Shown: positions 9,071 to 18,194, counted from the first letter of the stretch. The stretch: DNA of 64,000 bases from Brevibacillus porteri (GCF_003013475.1 NZ_PXZO01000001.1:404633-468632); one strand, 5' to 3'. Numbers and translations: made by a program. Notes: generated by a model from the letters alone, not told the origin.

Positions 9071-9388
9071 ATGGCAATTGTAAATGCTACTGACCAAAAC
9101 TTTTCCCAGGAAGTAGAGCAAGGCGGTACAGTCCTGGTTGACTTCTGGGCTCCATGGTGCGGCCCTTGCAAAATGATCGCTCCTGTACTGGAGCAAATCG
9201 ACGGTGAAGTGGGCTCCCAGCTCAAAATCGTCAAAGTAAACGTGGATGACAACCCAGATTCTGCTGGTCGTTTTGGCGTAATGTCCATCCCAACCTTGAT
9301 CGTATTCAAAGACGGTCAACCAGTTGACAAAGTGATCGGCTTCCAACCAAAAGAAGCGCTCATGGCAACTGTAGGCAAACATCTGTAA
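9071..9388 (+). CDS. trxA: thioredoxin
   Basis: Cytoplasmic disulfide reductase of 105 aa with the canonical active site WAPWCGPCK (Cys30 and Cys33) and the cis-proline segment SIPTLIVFKDG. Standard length and fold; single domain. AAGGAGGT precedes the ATG. Position between etfA and uvrC matches B. subtilis trxA. Confidence 0.96.
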   Translation: MAIVNATDQNFSQEVEQGGTVLVDFWAPWCGPCKMIAPVLEQIDGEVGSQLKIVKVNVDDNPDSAGRFGVMSIPTLIVFKDGQPVDKVIGFQPKEALMATVGKHL

Positions 9389-9405
9389 TCGCAAAGCAAC
9401 GAGTG

Positions 9406-9433
9406 AAGCGGCATAGCAATATGCCGCTTTTTT
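9406..9433 (+). terminator. terminator of trxA
   Basis: AAGCGGCATA and TATGCCGCTT form a perfect 10-bp stem with a four-base loop and a T tract. Confidence 0.9.
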
Positions 9434-9570
9434 ATGTTTGGATACGGAATTCTGAACGATCGTTTGTCAAAAAAATTAAGTTTACTTGAGCGAAAATAAT
9501 TGCGTTTTTAGAATACTTTGATTAAACTTCATATATTCAATTTATTTCGATAATAGAGGGGGCTTTTCTA

Positions 9571-10758
9571 ATGAAGGGATTTCATTTGATGCGCTCGCTG
9601 GCGGCGATCTCGCTAGGGGCGGTATTGATGGTCGGATGTTCGAGCGGAGGAAATACAAGTGCTCCTGCAGCAGGAGAAGGTGGCTCCGGGCAAGCCGCTA
9701 GCACTGACGGACAAGAGATTCAGGCAAAAATCGGTGTGGTAGGTTTCCTCTCTGGTTCTGGGGCAGCTTATGGAGAAGCGCAAAAAGCAGGATTGGAGCT
9801 GGCGTTGGGCGAGCTGAATGAAGCGAACAAAGGCAAGCTCAAGATCGAACTGAAGTTTGAAGACTCCGCCGGAGAAAAAGAAGGCGCGATTAATGCGGTA
9901 AATAAACTGATTAATCAGGATAATGTCGTGGCGATCATCGGACCGACACTTTCCGGTGAAATGTTTGCTGCAGGACCAGTTGCAAACGAGGCCGAAACTC
10001 CGATTTTTGGTATCTCCAACACATCAGAAGGAATCAATGATATCGGGGAGTATGTGTTCCGAAATTCTTTGCCTGAATCCATTGCGATCCCGACAGCTAT
10101 GAAAGCAGCTGTGGAGAAAAATGGCTTGAAAAAAGTAGCACTTATCCACGCTTCTAACGATGACTTCTCCGTGAATGGTTACAAAGTCATGAAAGCAACC
10201 GCTGAAAAGCTGGGCTTGGAGATTACCAGTGAAGCGACTTTCGCAAATGGTGATGTGGACTTCTCGGCACAATTGACCAAGCTGAAACAAACAAACCCAG
10301 ACGCTTTGCTTGTGTCCGCTTTGTACAAAGAAGGCTCTATGGTTGTGAAAAAGGCACGTGAGTTGGGCTTTACAGGGACAATTCTTGGTGGGAATGGTTT
10401 CAATAATCCGAAAGTTTTTGAAATTGCAGGTCCAGCTGCTGAGGGCTTGATCGTTGCGACTCCATTCAGCCCTGAAAAGAAAGATGATAAAGTACAAGCC
10501 TTCGTAAAAGCATTCGAAGCCAAATACAACAAAAAGCCTGACCAGTTCGCAGCCCAAGCATACGACTCGCTGTACATCATGTCGCAGTCACTGCTTGCCG
10601 CAGGAAAAGCAGATCGCGAAGAGTTGCGCGGACAATTGGCTCAGCTGAAAGATTTCACAGGTGTATCCGGCAAACTGTCTTTTGACGAGAAACGTAATCC
10701 GATTGGCGATGCAGTTGTCGTTGTCGCAAAAGAAGGCAAATTCGTCCCGTTTGAATAG
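9571..10758 (+). CDS. branched-chain amino-acid ABC transporter substrate-binding lipoprotein (LivK-type)
   Basis: Extracytoplasmic binding protein (395 aa) of the Leu/Ile/Val type. A lipoprotein signal peptide ends in the lipobox LMVGC (Cys23), followed by a Ser/Gly/Ala-rich linker and the type I periplasmic-binding fold (KIGVVGFLSGSGAAYGEA, IIGPTLSGE, FRNSLPES, GNGFNNPKV). It is the first gene of a five-gene transporter unit. A terminator and a large inverted repeat separate it from the permease genes, so it is probably made in excess over them. Ligand is inferred from the family only. Confidence 0.88.
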   Translation: MKGFHLMRSLAAISLGAVLMVGCSSGGNTSAPAAGEGGSGQAASTDGQEIQAKIGVVGFLSGSGAAYGEAQKAGLELALGELNEANKGKLKIELKFEDSAGEKEGAINAVNKLINQDNVVAIIGPTLSGEMFAAGPVANEAETPIFGISNTSEGINDIGEYVFRNSLPESIAIPTAMKAAVEKNGLKKVALIHASNDDFSVNGYKVMKATAEKLGLEITSEATFANGDVDFSAQLTKLKQTNPDALLVSALYKEGSMVVKKARELGFTGTILGGNGFNNPKVFEIAGPAAEGLIVATPFSPEKKDDKVQAFVKAFEAKYNKKPDQFAAQAYDSLYIMSQSLLAAGKADREELRGQLAQLKDFTGVSGKLSFDEKRNPIGDAVVVVAKEGKFVPFE

Positions 10759-10764
10759 GATTGT

Positions 10765-10788
10765 GCCCGGGGTCGCTCCGGGCTTCTT
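10765..10788 (+). terminator. terminator after livK
   Basis: GCCCGG-N7-CCGGGC followed by a T-rich run. Partial termination here would set the livK:livH ratio. Confidence 0.7.
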
Positions 10789-10797
10789 TTTCTATCC

Positions 10798-10861
10798 GTT
10801 ATCTCGCTGGATCAGTAAGTACCAGATCATGTTCTTCGCTTGCTGATCCAGCGAGAATAAC
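10798..10861 (+). repeat. inverted repeat between livK and livH
   Basis: A 22-nt left arm (10798-10819, containing TCTCGCTGGATCAG) and a 23-nt right arm (10839-10861, containing CTGATCCAGCGAGA) are complementary except for one bulge and one mismatch, with a 19-nt loop. No T tract follows, so this is not a simple terminator. It may be an RNA-stabilising or attenuating stem. Confidence 0.75.
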
Positions 10862-10906
10862 TCAATCATCGTTGGATAGTAACCACTTAACAGTGAGGTG
10901 AGGCAT

Positions 10907-11773
10907 TTGTTTTGGCAGCAATTAGTCAACGGATTGACAGTTGGTAGCACTTATTCATTGATTGCATTGGGCTATACGCTCATTTTTGGTGTCTTGGGAA
11001 TCATTAATATGGCACACGGCCAAATTTTTATTTTTGGATCACTGGTTGGCTTGGTATTGATGACCAGCCTGAATATGCCTTTAGGGGTAGCGCTGATTGT
11101 GGCGATCGTGATATCGGCCATTTTGGGTCTTGTGCTGGAGTATACAGCACTTCGCCCACTTCGTAAAAAAAATGTACCCCACCTGGCATCCTTGATCAGT
11201 ACGATCGGATTTGCCATTTTGATGGAGGAAGCCATGCATAAGTTTTTCGGTGCTGACTCCCGTGCGTTCCCACAATCCTTTGGGGATACCACTTTTGACT
11301 TGGGGCTCATTCAAATTCGCAGCGTCGATCTCGTTATTTTGGGGATTTCTGTGTTGCTGATGTTCGTCCTGCATTTTTGGATTCAAAAAACGAAAATGGG
11401 AAAAGCCATTCGCGCGACGGCTGAAAATACGGATACAGCAAATATTTTGGGGATTAACACGAATATGGTCATTGTCGTGACCGTCATGCTTGCGTCGGCA
11501 CTGGGAGGTGTCGCCGGCTTATTGATCGGGATGGCGTACTCTGCTCTCATTCCGACGATGGGGATGACGCTTGGCTTCAAAGGTTTGGCTGTTTTGATTT
11601 TAGGCGGGGTAGGCAGCATTCCTGGAGCCATGGTGTGCGGCGTATTGCTCGGGATTATCGAGGTGTTTACCGTCGCGTACGGAGACTCGTCGTATCGAGA
11701 TGCGGTTGCTTTTGGCTTGATCATTCTCATTTTGCTCTTGAAGCCGGAAGGACTATTTGGACGCAAAGCGTAA
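10907..11773 (+). CDS. livH: branched-chain amino-acid ABC transporter permease (LivH-type)
   Basis: Integral membrane permease of 288 aa with about eight hydrophobic segments. Family marks are the N-terminal NGLTVGSTYSLIALGYTL and GIINMAHGQ, and the cytoplasmic loop GKAIRATAENTDTANILGIN that contacts the ATPases. The TTG at 10907 is preferred because AGGTGAGG lies 4 nt before it; the alternative GTG at 10898 is inside that ribosome site. It is followed by livM after 14 bp. Confidence 0.88.
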   Translation: MFWQQLVNGLTVGSTYSLIALGYTLIFGVLGIINMAHGQIFIFGSLVGLVLMTSLNMPLGVALIVAIVISAILGLVLEYTALRPLRKKNVPHLASLISTIGFAILMEEAMHKFFGADSRAFPQSFGDTTFDLGLIQIRSVDLVILGISVLLMFVLHFWIQKTKMGKAIRATAENTDTANILGINTNMVIVVTVMLASALGGVAGLLIGMAYSALIPTMGMTLGFKGLAVLILGGVGSIPGAMVCGVLLGIIEVFTVAYGDSSYRDAVAFGLIILILLLKPEGLFGRKA

Positions 11774-11787
11774 GGGAGGTGCAGACA

Positions 11788-12750
11788 TTGGACATTCTCA
11801 ATCCATATAACTTACAGGTACTGACTTTTATCTTGTTAAACAGTATTTTGGCGATCAGTATTTACATTACACTCTCGACGGGCCAGCTTTCTTTGGGACA
11901 TGCGGGCTTTATGAGCATTGGTGCTTTTACGGCGAGTATTTTGACAAAGCAAGCGGACATGCCTCTGTTTATCGCCATCATAATCGGGGGACTGGCGGCA
12001 GGGTTAATTGCACTGTTGATCGGTGCTCCGACATTGAAGCTCCACGGCTTGTACCTGGCCATTGCTACGCTTGGCTTTGGTGAAGTGATCCGCGTTATTT
12101 TTCTCAATATGGAAATTACAAATGGCGCCCTCGGACTGACCGGACTTCAATCGATTGGCAATTACTTATACGATTTTGAAAAAGCAATGGGGTTAAAAGC
12201 GCAAAGCTTTGGTATTTCGGTCATGCAAATGAAGTCATTATCGACCTTTGTGTTTATGCTGCTCCTGTTTGCCTTCGTTCTTTTCCTGACGCTGCGTCTG
12301 AACCGTTCTCGTCTCGGGCGAGCTTTTGAAGCGATCAAAGCAGACGAAACGGCAGCACGTGCGATGGGATTGCAAGTCAACTATTATAAGATGCTTGCTT
12401 TTGTGATCGGTTCCATTTTGGCTGGTGTATGTGGAGGATTGTTCGCCCACATTACGACGACCATTACGCCAGACGATTTTAACTATCATAAAGTCGTAGA
12501 GATTCTGTCTTATGCCGTGATCGGCGGCAGCGAAGTGGTATGGGGACCGCTGTTTGGTGCCCTGGTTTTGACAGCACTGCCGGAGGTACTACGTGGTTTG
12601 GCCGAGTACAAAATGCTCATGTACGGTTTGATCATGGTTGGTGTAATGGCGTTCCGTCCGCATGGCTTGATTGGCGCCGATACGTTCCAAAAGCTGTTCA
12701 AGCGTCGTCGGGGCAAGTCATCGGACAAGGAAGCGAAGGGGGGAGTATAA
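11788..12750 (+). CDS. livM: branched-chain amino-acid ABC transporter permease (LivM-type)
   Basis: Second permease (320 aa), strongly hydrophobic. Marks include STGQLSLGHAGFMSIGAF, PTLKLHGLYLAIATLGFGE and the ATPase-contact loop GRAFEAIKADETAARAMGL. The start is the TTG at 11788, which follows AGGGAGGT; the open frame extends upstream inside livH but without a ribosome site. It overlaps the livG ribosome site at its end. Confidence 0.88.
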   Translation: MDILNPYNLQVLTFILLNSILAISIYITLSTGQLSLGHAGFMSIGAFTASILTKQADMPLFIAIIIGGLAAGLIALLIGAPTLKLHGLYLAIATLGFGEVIRVIFLNMEITNGALGLTGLQSIGNYLYDFEKAMGLKAQSFGISVMQMKSLSTFVFMLLLFAFVLFLTLRLNRSRLGRAFEAIKADETAARAMGLQVNYYKMLAFVIGSILAGVCGGLFAHITTTITPDDFNYHKVVEILSYAVIGGSEVVWGPLFGALVLTALPEVLRGLAEYKMLMYGLIMVGVMAFRPHGLIGADTFQKLFKRRRGKSSDKEAKGGV

Positions 12751-12751
12751 G

Positions 12752-13513
12752 ATGTTGCTGGAACTTGCGAACGTAGGAAAAAGCTTTGGCGGCATCACCG
12801 CTCTTCGTGACGTTTCTTTTACGGTCGGAGAGGGCGAAATTGTCGGCTTGATTGGTCCGAATGGTGCGGGCAAAACGACCATTTTCAATATGGCAACGGG
12901 CATATTCGAACCAACCACGGGCACCTTTTCTTTTGCTGGACAAAAACTAAATGGGGTGGCGCCTAACAAAATTACCGAAATGGGAATTGCGAGGACGTTC
13001 CAAAATATTCGCCTCTTCGGTCACATGAGTGCGCTGGACAATGTGAAGGTAGGATGTCATTCGCGCATGAAGGCGGGCTTCTGGGCTTCCCTTTTGAAAA
13101 CCCCCGGACAACGTGCGGAAGAAAAGGCTGTTACCAAAAAAGCAGAGGAGCTCCTCGAATTCGTAGGCTTGTCTGACATTGCTGATGTTCGCTCGGATAC
13201 ATTGGCTTACGGTCAACAACGGCGTCTGGAGATTGCGCGGGCACTGGCTACTGAGCCAAAGCTTTTGCTTTTGGACGAGCCTGCTGCGGGAATGATCGAG
13301 ACCGAGACAAAAGCGCTCATGGAGCTGGTCAAAAAAATTCGCGATGACGGGACGACTGTCCTGTTGGTCGAACACGATATGGGATTGGTCATGAACCTGT
13401 GTGAAAAGGTCGTATGTATCAACTTTGGGGTCAAAATTGCTGACGGCACCCCGGCAGAGGTACAAAACAATCCAGATGTGATTGAAGCCTACCTCGGCAA
13501 GGAGGACGAATAA
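12752..13513 (+). CDS. livG: branched-chain amino-acid ABC transporter ATP-binding protein (LivG-type)
   Basis: Cytoplasmic ATPase of 253 aa. Walker A is GPNGAGKTT, the signature-region reads LAYGQQRRLEIARAL and Walker B is LLLLDEPAAGM, followed by the H-loop VEHDMGLVM. GGGGGGAG lies before the ATG at 12752, one base after the livM stop. The LivG assignment over LivF rests on length and the extended insertion after Walker A. Confidence 0.9.
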   Translation: MLLELANVGKSFGGITALRDVSFTVGEGEIVGLIGPNGAGKTTIFNMATGIFEPTTGTFSFAGQKLNGVAPNKITEMGIARTFQNIRLFGHMSALDNVKVGCHSRMKAGFWASLLKTPGQRAEEKAVTKKAEELLEFVGLSDIADVRSDTLAYGQQRRLEIARALATEPKLLLLDEPAAGMIETETKALMELVKKIRDDGTTVLLVEHDMGLVMNLCEKVVCINFGVKIADGTPAEVQNNPDVIEAYLGKEDE

Positions 13514-13514
13514 G

Positions 13515-14228
13515 ATGCTGAATATACAAAACTTGACGACCTCCTACGGTCAAATCAAGGCAATTCGTGGGATAACGCTGGAAGTGCCTGAGGGAAAAAT
13601 CGTCTCGCTGATCGGGGCGAACGGAGCGGGAAAAACCACAACCATGCGTACGATTGCAGGTCAACTGAAGCCTGAAGCAGGGACGATTACGTTTTGTGGT
13701 CAACGCATAGAGGGTTCGAGACCCCATCAGATCGTAAAAGCCGGATTGGCGTTGGTACCAGAAGGGCGTGCGATCCTCGGGAAGATGACCGTGCTGGAAA
13801 ACCTGGAAATGGGCGCATTCCAGCGCAACGATGCACAAGGCATCAAGGACGACATGGAGAAGATGATGACCTGGTTCCCCATCCTGAAGGAACGGCTTTC
13901 CCAATTGGGAGGGACGATGTCTGGCGGTCAACAGCAAATGCTAGCCATTGCTCGCGCATTGATGTCGCGACCGAAGCTGCTGCTTTTGGACGAGCCGTCG
14001 ATGGGCTTGGCTCCCATCGTGGTATCGGACATTTTCAAGGTGATCAAAGAAATCAATGCGGAAGGTACAACCGTCCTCATCGTGGAGCAAAATGTCAAAC
14101 AAGCCCTCAAAATCGCTGATTACGGGTATGTACTGGAGGCAGGGCAAATCGTGTTGGACGGCACAGGAGAAGCGTTGTTAAACGACGAGCGTGTAAAAGA
14201 AGCATATTTGGGTGGTCGCAAGCACTAG
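13515..14228 (+). CDS. livF: branched-chain amino-acid ABC transporter ATP-binding protein (LivF-type)
   Basis: Second ATPase (237 aa) of the transporter. Walker A is GANGAGKTT, the signature MSGGQQQMLAIARALM and Walker B LLLLDEPSMGL, with the LivF-typical continuation APIVVSDIF. The ribosome site GGAGG is inside the end of livG, one base separates the genes, so translation is probably coupled. A strong terminator closes the operon. Confidence 0.9.
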   Translation: MLNIQNLTTSYGQIKAIRGITLEVPEGKIVSLIGANGAGKTTTMRTIAGQLKPEAGTITFCGQRIEGSRPHQIVKAGLALVPEGRAILGKMTVLENLEMGAFQRNDAQGIKDDMEKMMTWFPILKERLSQLGGTMSGGQQQMLAIARALMSRPKLLLLDEPSMGLAPIVVSDIFKVIKEINAEGTTVLIVEQNVKQALKIADYGYVLEAGQIVLDGTGEALLNDERVKEAYLGGRKH

Positions 14229-14237
14229 TCTGCCTGT

Positions 14238-14275
14238 AAAAAACTGTCGCCATGGAATGAGGCGGCAGTTTTTTT
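14238..14275 (+). terminator. terminator of the liv operon
   Basis: AAAACTGTCGCC and GGCGGCAGTTTT pair with one wobble pair and a T tract follows. Confidence 0.85.
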
Positions 14276-14353
14276 CGTCATCATTCCATGGTACTATAAA
14301 GGATAGAACGTATATTCTCTTATGATGCGAAAAAGGGAAGGAAGCCGGATACG

Positions 14354-14605
14354 ATGCCAGCCAAATTGACGAGAGAGCAAATGGAATATCTTGTTCATCA
14401 AGTACAACGCTATTTTAAAGAAGAACGGTCGGAGACACTCGGCAATTTGGAGACGGAAGAGTTGATTGCCTTTTTCTCAAAAGAGCTCGGCCCCTTCTAT
14501 TACAATCAAGGGGTGCAAGACAGCCGTAAGCTGCTGATGGAACGGATGAGTTCCTTAGAAGATGAACTGTATGTATTGGAAAAACCAATTCACAAGAACA
14601 AATAG
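14354..14605 (+). CDS. DUF2164 family small protein
   Basis: An 83-aa cytoplasmic protein. It has the DUF2164 pattern: an early RYFKEERSETLGNLETEEL, then FFSKELGPFYYNQGVQDSR, in which the YYNQGxxD box is the conserved core. Function of the family is unknown. The ATG lacks an ideal site but GGGAAGGA is nearby. It precedes uvrC by 38 bp and could be co-transcribed. Confidence 0.75.
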   Translation: MPAKLTREQMEYLVHQVQRYFKEERSETLGNLETEELIAFFSKELGPFYYNQGVQDSRKLLMERMSSLEDELYVLEKPIHKNK

Positions 14606-14643
14606 ATGCATGGCAGATATAGAGCAAAGAGGAGGGAGCAGCC

Positions 14644-16425
14644 ATGAACAGCTCCTTAAAAGATAAGCTGGCTGTCCTGCCAGATAAGCCAGGCTGCTAC
14701 CTGATGAAAAATGCGAGCGGGGAAATCATTTACGTAGGAAAAGCCAAGGTACTGAAAAACCGCGTCCGCTCTTATTTTACAGGCAGTCATAACGGGAAGA
14801 CGCAGCTGTTGGTCAGTGAAATCGTGGACTTTGAGTACATTGTGGTATCCTCCGCGATTGAGGCGCTCATCCTCGAGTGCAACCTGATCAAGGAGCACGA
14901 CCCGCGTTACAATGTCATGCTCCGCGACGACAAGACCTATCCGTACATCAAAATTACGAATGAGGCGCAGCCACGCCTGGAGATTACCCGTAAGGTATTA
15001 AAAGATAAAGCCAAGTATTTCGGTCCTTATCCGAATGCCGGAGATGCCTCCGAGGTGAAGAAGCTGCTGGATCGCCTCTATCCGTTGCGCAAATGCCGCA
15101 ATATGCCCAAGCAGGTTTGTCTTTACTACCATTTGGGACAATGTTTAGCGCCCTGTGTGTACGAGGTATCGGCAGAGGAAAATCAGCGTTTGGTGGACGA
15201 AATCAGCCGGTTCCTCGATGGTGGCCACGAGGAAATGAAGCAAACTCTCACGGAAAAAATGCTACAAGCCGCAGAAAACATGGAGTTTGAACGAGCCAAG
15301 GAATATCGCGATCAGATCAAGAGCATCGAAGCGGTGATGGAGAAGCAGAAGATCACGTTCACGGATACGGTAGACCGCGACATTATCGGATTTGCTGTGG
15401 AAAAAGGCTGGATGTGCATTCAGGTGTTCTACATGCGAAAAGGGAAGATGATCGAGCGTCAGACGACTTCTTTTCCATACTATGGAAGCGAAACCGAGGA
15501 CTTTATGTCTTATGTGAGCCAGTTCTACTACGATAAACAAAATGCGCTACCAAAAGAAATTTTGCTCCCGCAAGAGAGTGAACCGGAGCTTTTGGGTGAG
15601 TGGCTGGGTATCAAAGTCCATGCTCCGAAAAGAGGCAAAAAGCATGAGCTCGTGAAGATGGCTTCCGAGAACGCCCGTATTGCTTTGCAGGAGAAGTTCG
15701 CGCTGATGTCCAAGGACGATGCTCGTACAGTCCAAGCGGTACACAATCTTGGTCACATTTTAGGGATTCCGGTTCCTCATCGAATTGAAGCGTTTGACAA
15801 CTCCAACATTCAGGGAACAGAGCCTGTGTCTGCGATGATTGTGTTTACAGACGGTCGCCCTGACAAAAAGGAATACCGCAAATTCAAGATCAAAACCGTC
15901 GAGGGGCCAGATGATTACGGCTCCATGCGCGAAGTGGTTCGCCGTCGTTACTCACGCCTGCTGAAAGAAAACCAGCCGATGCCCGACCTGATTGTGATCG
16001 ATGGTGGAAAAGGCCAAATCAGTGCGGCTATGGACGTGCTGGAAAACGAGCTGGGTCTCTATATTCCCGTCTGTGGACTTGCGAAGGACGAGAAGCACCG
16101 CACCGCTCAGCTCATGTACGGAGATCCGCCAGAGCCTGTGAATCTTAGACGTGATAGCTATGAGTTTTATTTGTTGCAGCGCATCCAAGATGAAGTCCAC
16201 CGTTTTGTTATTACATTCCACAGACAATCCCGGACAAAAACGATGCTCTCCTCGCAGTTAGATGAGATCCCGGGTATCGGTGAGAAGCGACGCAAGCTGT
16301 TGTTCTCTCATTTTGGCTCGTTGAAAAAAATGCGAGAGGCGACCGTTGAAGACTTCCGCCAATTAGGGATCGGTGACAAGCTGGCAAAAGAAATCATCGG
16401 GCATCTGCGCAAGCTGGACACATAG
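14644..16425 (+). CDS. uvrC: excinuclease ABC subunit C
   Basis: Nucleotide-excision-repair endonuclease (593 aa) that makes both incisions with UvrB. Domains in order: GIY-YIG nuclease at about residues 10-95 ([19 protein letters not shown]), UVR motif near residues 200-235 that binds UvrB, the RNase H-like catalytic half ([30 protein letters not shown]) and a C-terminal helix-hairpin-helix pair ([15 protein letters not shown]). GAGGAGGG precedes the ATG. Position between trxA and lysC matches B. subtilis. Confidence 0.97.
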   Translation: MNSSLKDKLAVLPDKPGCYLMKNASGEIIYVGKAKVLKNRVRSYFTGSHNGKTQLLVSEIVDFEYIVVSSAIEALILECNLIKEHDPRYNVMLRDDKTYPYIKITNEAQPRLEITRKVLKDKAKYFGPYPNAGDASEVKKLLDRLYPLRKCRNMPKQVCLYYHLGQCLAPCVYEVSAEENQRLVDEISRFLDGGHEEMKQTLTEKMLQAAENMEFERAKEYRDQIKSIEAVMEKQKITFTDTVDRDIIGFAVEKGWMCIQVFYMRKGKMIERQTTSFPYYGSETEDFMSYVSQFYYDKQNALPKEILLPQESEPELLGEWLGIKVHAPKRGKKHELVKMASENARIALQEKFALMSKDDARTVQAVHNLGHILGIPVPHRIEAFDNSNIQGTEPVSAMIVFTDGRPDKKEYRKFKIKTVEGPDDYGSMREVVRRRYSRLLKENQPMPDLIVIDGGKGQISAAMDVLENELGLYIPVCGLAKDEKHRTAQLMYGDPPEPVNLRRDSYEFYLLQRIQDEVHRFVITFHRQSRTKTMLSSQLDEIPGIGEKRRKLLFSHFGSLKKMREATVEDFRQLGIGDKLAKEIIGHLRKLDT

Positions 16426-16433
16426 CACATGTA

Positions 16434-16464
16434 ACTTTTTGAACAACCTCTAAAAAGGAATTGA
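16434..16464 (+). repeat. half copy of a dispersed short repeat
   Basis: The stretch beginning ACTTTTTGAACAACCTCTAA and ending GAATTGA is nearly identical to 27784-27813. It lacks the left inverted arm present in the copies at 27718 and 62507. It abuts the lysC promoter, so the -35 starts inside it. Confidence 0.6.
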
Positions 16465-16489
16465 TCCATTTTTAGACTCATGATATAAT
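16461..16489 (+). promoter_or_regulatory. sigma-A promoter of the lysC leader
   Basis: TTGATC and a perfect TATAAT with a 17-bp spacer, about 40 bp before the riboswitch aptamer. Confidence 0.8.
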
Positions 16490-16529
16490 CCGATTCAAAC
16501 AGAATAGTTAGCCTCACTTCCATTATGGA

Positions 16530-16713
16530 GTGAGGTAGAGGCGCGAAAACCAAGAGTACCACCCTGAGATCGGGAATCTGTGAAGGGGACGGGAAAGGGG
16601 AATTCGCCGAAGTGTGGAGGGAAACCCGCTTTTCTCCATGCTGGGTCTGCGTTGAACAAATGCAGGACTGTCATCTGCACAATGACCAATTGTCAGATGG
16701 AGAGCTATCTCAC
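16530..16713 (+). ncRNA. lysine riboswitch (L box) aptamer
   Basis: The conserved L-box blocks occur in order: AGAGGCGCG, CCAAGAGTACC, GGGAAAGGGGAATTCGCCG, GCTGGGTCTGCG, and GGAGAGCTATC. The closing helix P1 is GTGAGGTAG (16530-16538) with CTATCTCAC (16705-16713), one wobble. Lysine binding is expected to favour the downstream terminator and switch off aspartokinase synthesis. An upstream hairpin (about 16512-16535, CCTCACTTCC against GGAGTGAGG) could compete with P1. Confidence 0.93.
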
Positions 16714-16789
16714 GGTGTGTCAATGTGAGTTTTGATGGTGATGACTGTCAATCTTCGTTGTCCGCGTGTATTGGGAGGGAGGAACCGGT

Positions 16790-16804
16790 ATGTCGAAACA
16801 GTAG
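16790..16804 (+). CDS. possible four-codon leader ORF (MSKQ)
   Basis: ATG TCG AAA CAG TAG follows a very strong ribosome site, GGGAGGGAGG, with 6-nt spacing. Its stop codon overlaps the first base of the terminator stem. It may be a real minimal leader ORF or simply an accident of the anti-terminator sequence; no protein family can be assigned. Confidence 0.3.
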   Translation: MSKQ

Positions 16805-16843
16805 GCAGCGGCAGGTCTTATTCCTTGTCGGTGCCTTTTTTGT
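16804..16843 (+). terminator. riboswitch-controlled terminator before lysC
   Basis: GGCAGCGGCAGG pairs with CCTTGTCGGTGCC (one mismatch, one bulge) and T6 follows. It is the expression platform of the lysine riboswitch. Confidence 0.8.
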
Positions 16844-16945
16844 AAAATAAAATGCAAGACTTTTCCTTATAGAGAGAATAGTGAAAAACCATACGATACG
16901 AGATAAATACCAACATTGGATATGAGAAAAAGGGAGAGAAGCCGC

Positions 16946-18187
16946 ATGGGGTTGATCGTGCAGAAATACGGAGGCACCTCTGTAGGTACCATTGAGCGAA
17001 TTTTACGAGTTGCGGATCGAATTGTCAGCTACAAAGAGGAAGGGCATGATGTGGTAGTCGTTGTTTCTGCAATGGGCAAATCTACTGACGTGTTGGTAGA
17101 TATGGCCAAGCAGATTAGCGCATACCCATCCGAGCGTGAAATGGATATGCTTCTGACCACGGGGGAGCAGGTATCGATCGCGCTTTTGTCGATGGCCTTG
17201 CATACAAAAGGCTACGACGCCATTTCTCTTACGGGCTGGCAGGCTGGAATCACCACGGAGGCGATTCACGGAAGAGCACGGATCAAGCAGATTGATCCAG
17301 AGCGGATTCAATCCGAGCTCGGCCGTGGTCGTGTGGTGATCGTGGCAGGATTCCAAGGGATCAGTGACGAAGGTGAAATTACGACGCTCGGCCGCGGTGG
17401 ATCGGATACATCTGCGGTTACACTCGCAGCGAGCTTGAACGCTGAGAAATGCGAAATCTTTACAGACGTGTCCGGGGTGTATACAGCTGATCCGCGAGTG
17501 GTTCCAGCTGCGAGCAAGCTGGATACGATCTCGTATGATGAGATGCTGGAGTTGGCGAACCTCGGTGCAGGGGTTCTTCATCCAAGGTCAGTAGAGGCTG
17601 CGAAAAAATACAAGGTAAGGCTGGTCGTCCGCTCCAGCTTTACTGCCGAAGATGGTACGTACGTTGAGGAGGTTGCCAACATGGAAACAGGAAGAGTAGT
17701 AAGTGGAGTTGCACACGATGAAGATGTAGCCAAAATCACGGTTGTCGGCATGCCTGCCAAGGTCGGGACGCTCTCCCGTCTGTTCAATACGCTGGCGGAC
17801 AATCAGGTGAACGTCGATATCATTATCCAAAGCTCTTATGATGCGTCTGTTACGAATATTTCTTTTACAGTTGCAGCGGATGACCTGAAAAAAGCACTGG
17901 ATACGCTGGACAGAAACAAAAACGAGCTTGGCTTTGAAAAAGTCGATTTCGAGGAAGGCTTGACCAAGGTATCGATTGTTGGCTCAGGCATGATCAATAA
18001 TCCAGGGGTAGCTGCCGAAATGTTCCGTGTTCTGGCAGAAAAAGAAATTTCTATTAAAATGGTATCTACGTCTGATATCAAGGTTTCTTGCGTCATTCCA
18101 GCAGCCTTGACGGAGCTGGCTGTTCGCAGTCTTCATTCGGCATATGGTCTGGATGTCGAGGAAACCGCGGTCGTGCACGGAGTATAA
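16946..18187 (+). CDS. lysC: lysine-sensitive aspartate kinase (aspartokinase II, alpha subunit)
   Basis: Phosphorylates aspartate, first step toward lysine, threonine, methionine and diaminopimelate. It has 413 aa: catalytic kinase domain (KYGGTSVGTIERI, FTTLGRGGSDT-like TTLGRGGSDTSAV, FTDVSGVYTADPRVV), then two ACT domains from about residue 262 that bind the feedback effector. The ATG at 16946 follows AGGGAGAG; an ATG at 16916 has no site. An internal start at 17681 should yield the beta subunit. Lysine control at two levels is expected: riboswitch and ACT domains. Confidence 0.95.
   Translation: MGLIVQKYGGTSVGTIERILRVADRIVSYKEEGHDVVVVVSAMGKSTDVLVDMAKQISAYPSEREMDMLLTTGEQVSIALLSMALHTKGYDAISLTGWQAGITTEAIHGRARIKQIDPERIQSELGRGRVVIVAGFQGISDEGEITTLGRGGSDTSAVTLAASLNAEKCEIFTDVSGVYTADPRVVPAASKLDTISYDEMLELANLGAGVLHPRSVEAAKKYKVRLVVRSSFTAEDGTYVEEVANMETGRVVSGVAHDEDVAKITVVGMPAKVGTLSRLFNTLADNQVNVDIIIQSSYDASVTNISFTVAADDLKKALDTLDRNKNELGFEKVDFEEGLTKVSIVGSGMINNPGVAAEMFRVLAEKEISIKMVSTSDIKVSCVIPAALTELAVRSLHSAYGLDVEETAVVHGV
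17665..17683 (+). promoter_or_regulatory. internal ribosome site and start codon for the aspartokinase beta subunit
   Basis: TTGAGGAGG is followed 8 nt later by an in-frame ATG (17681), codon 246 of lysC. It would give a 168-aa protein made of the two ACT domains. B. subtilis aspartokinase II is known to form its beta subunit in exactly this way from about the same codon. Confidence 0.8.
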
Positions 18188-18194
18188 AACATGG

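Noticed and set aside
9434..9570. CodY box upstream of livK
   Set aside because: AT-rich stretches are present but none approaches AATTTTCNGAAAATT well enough.
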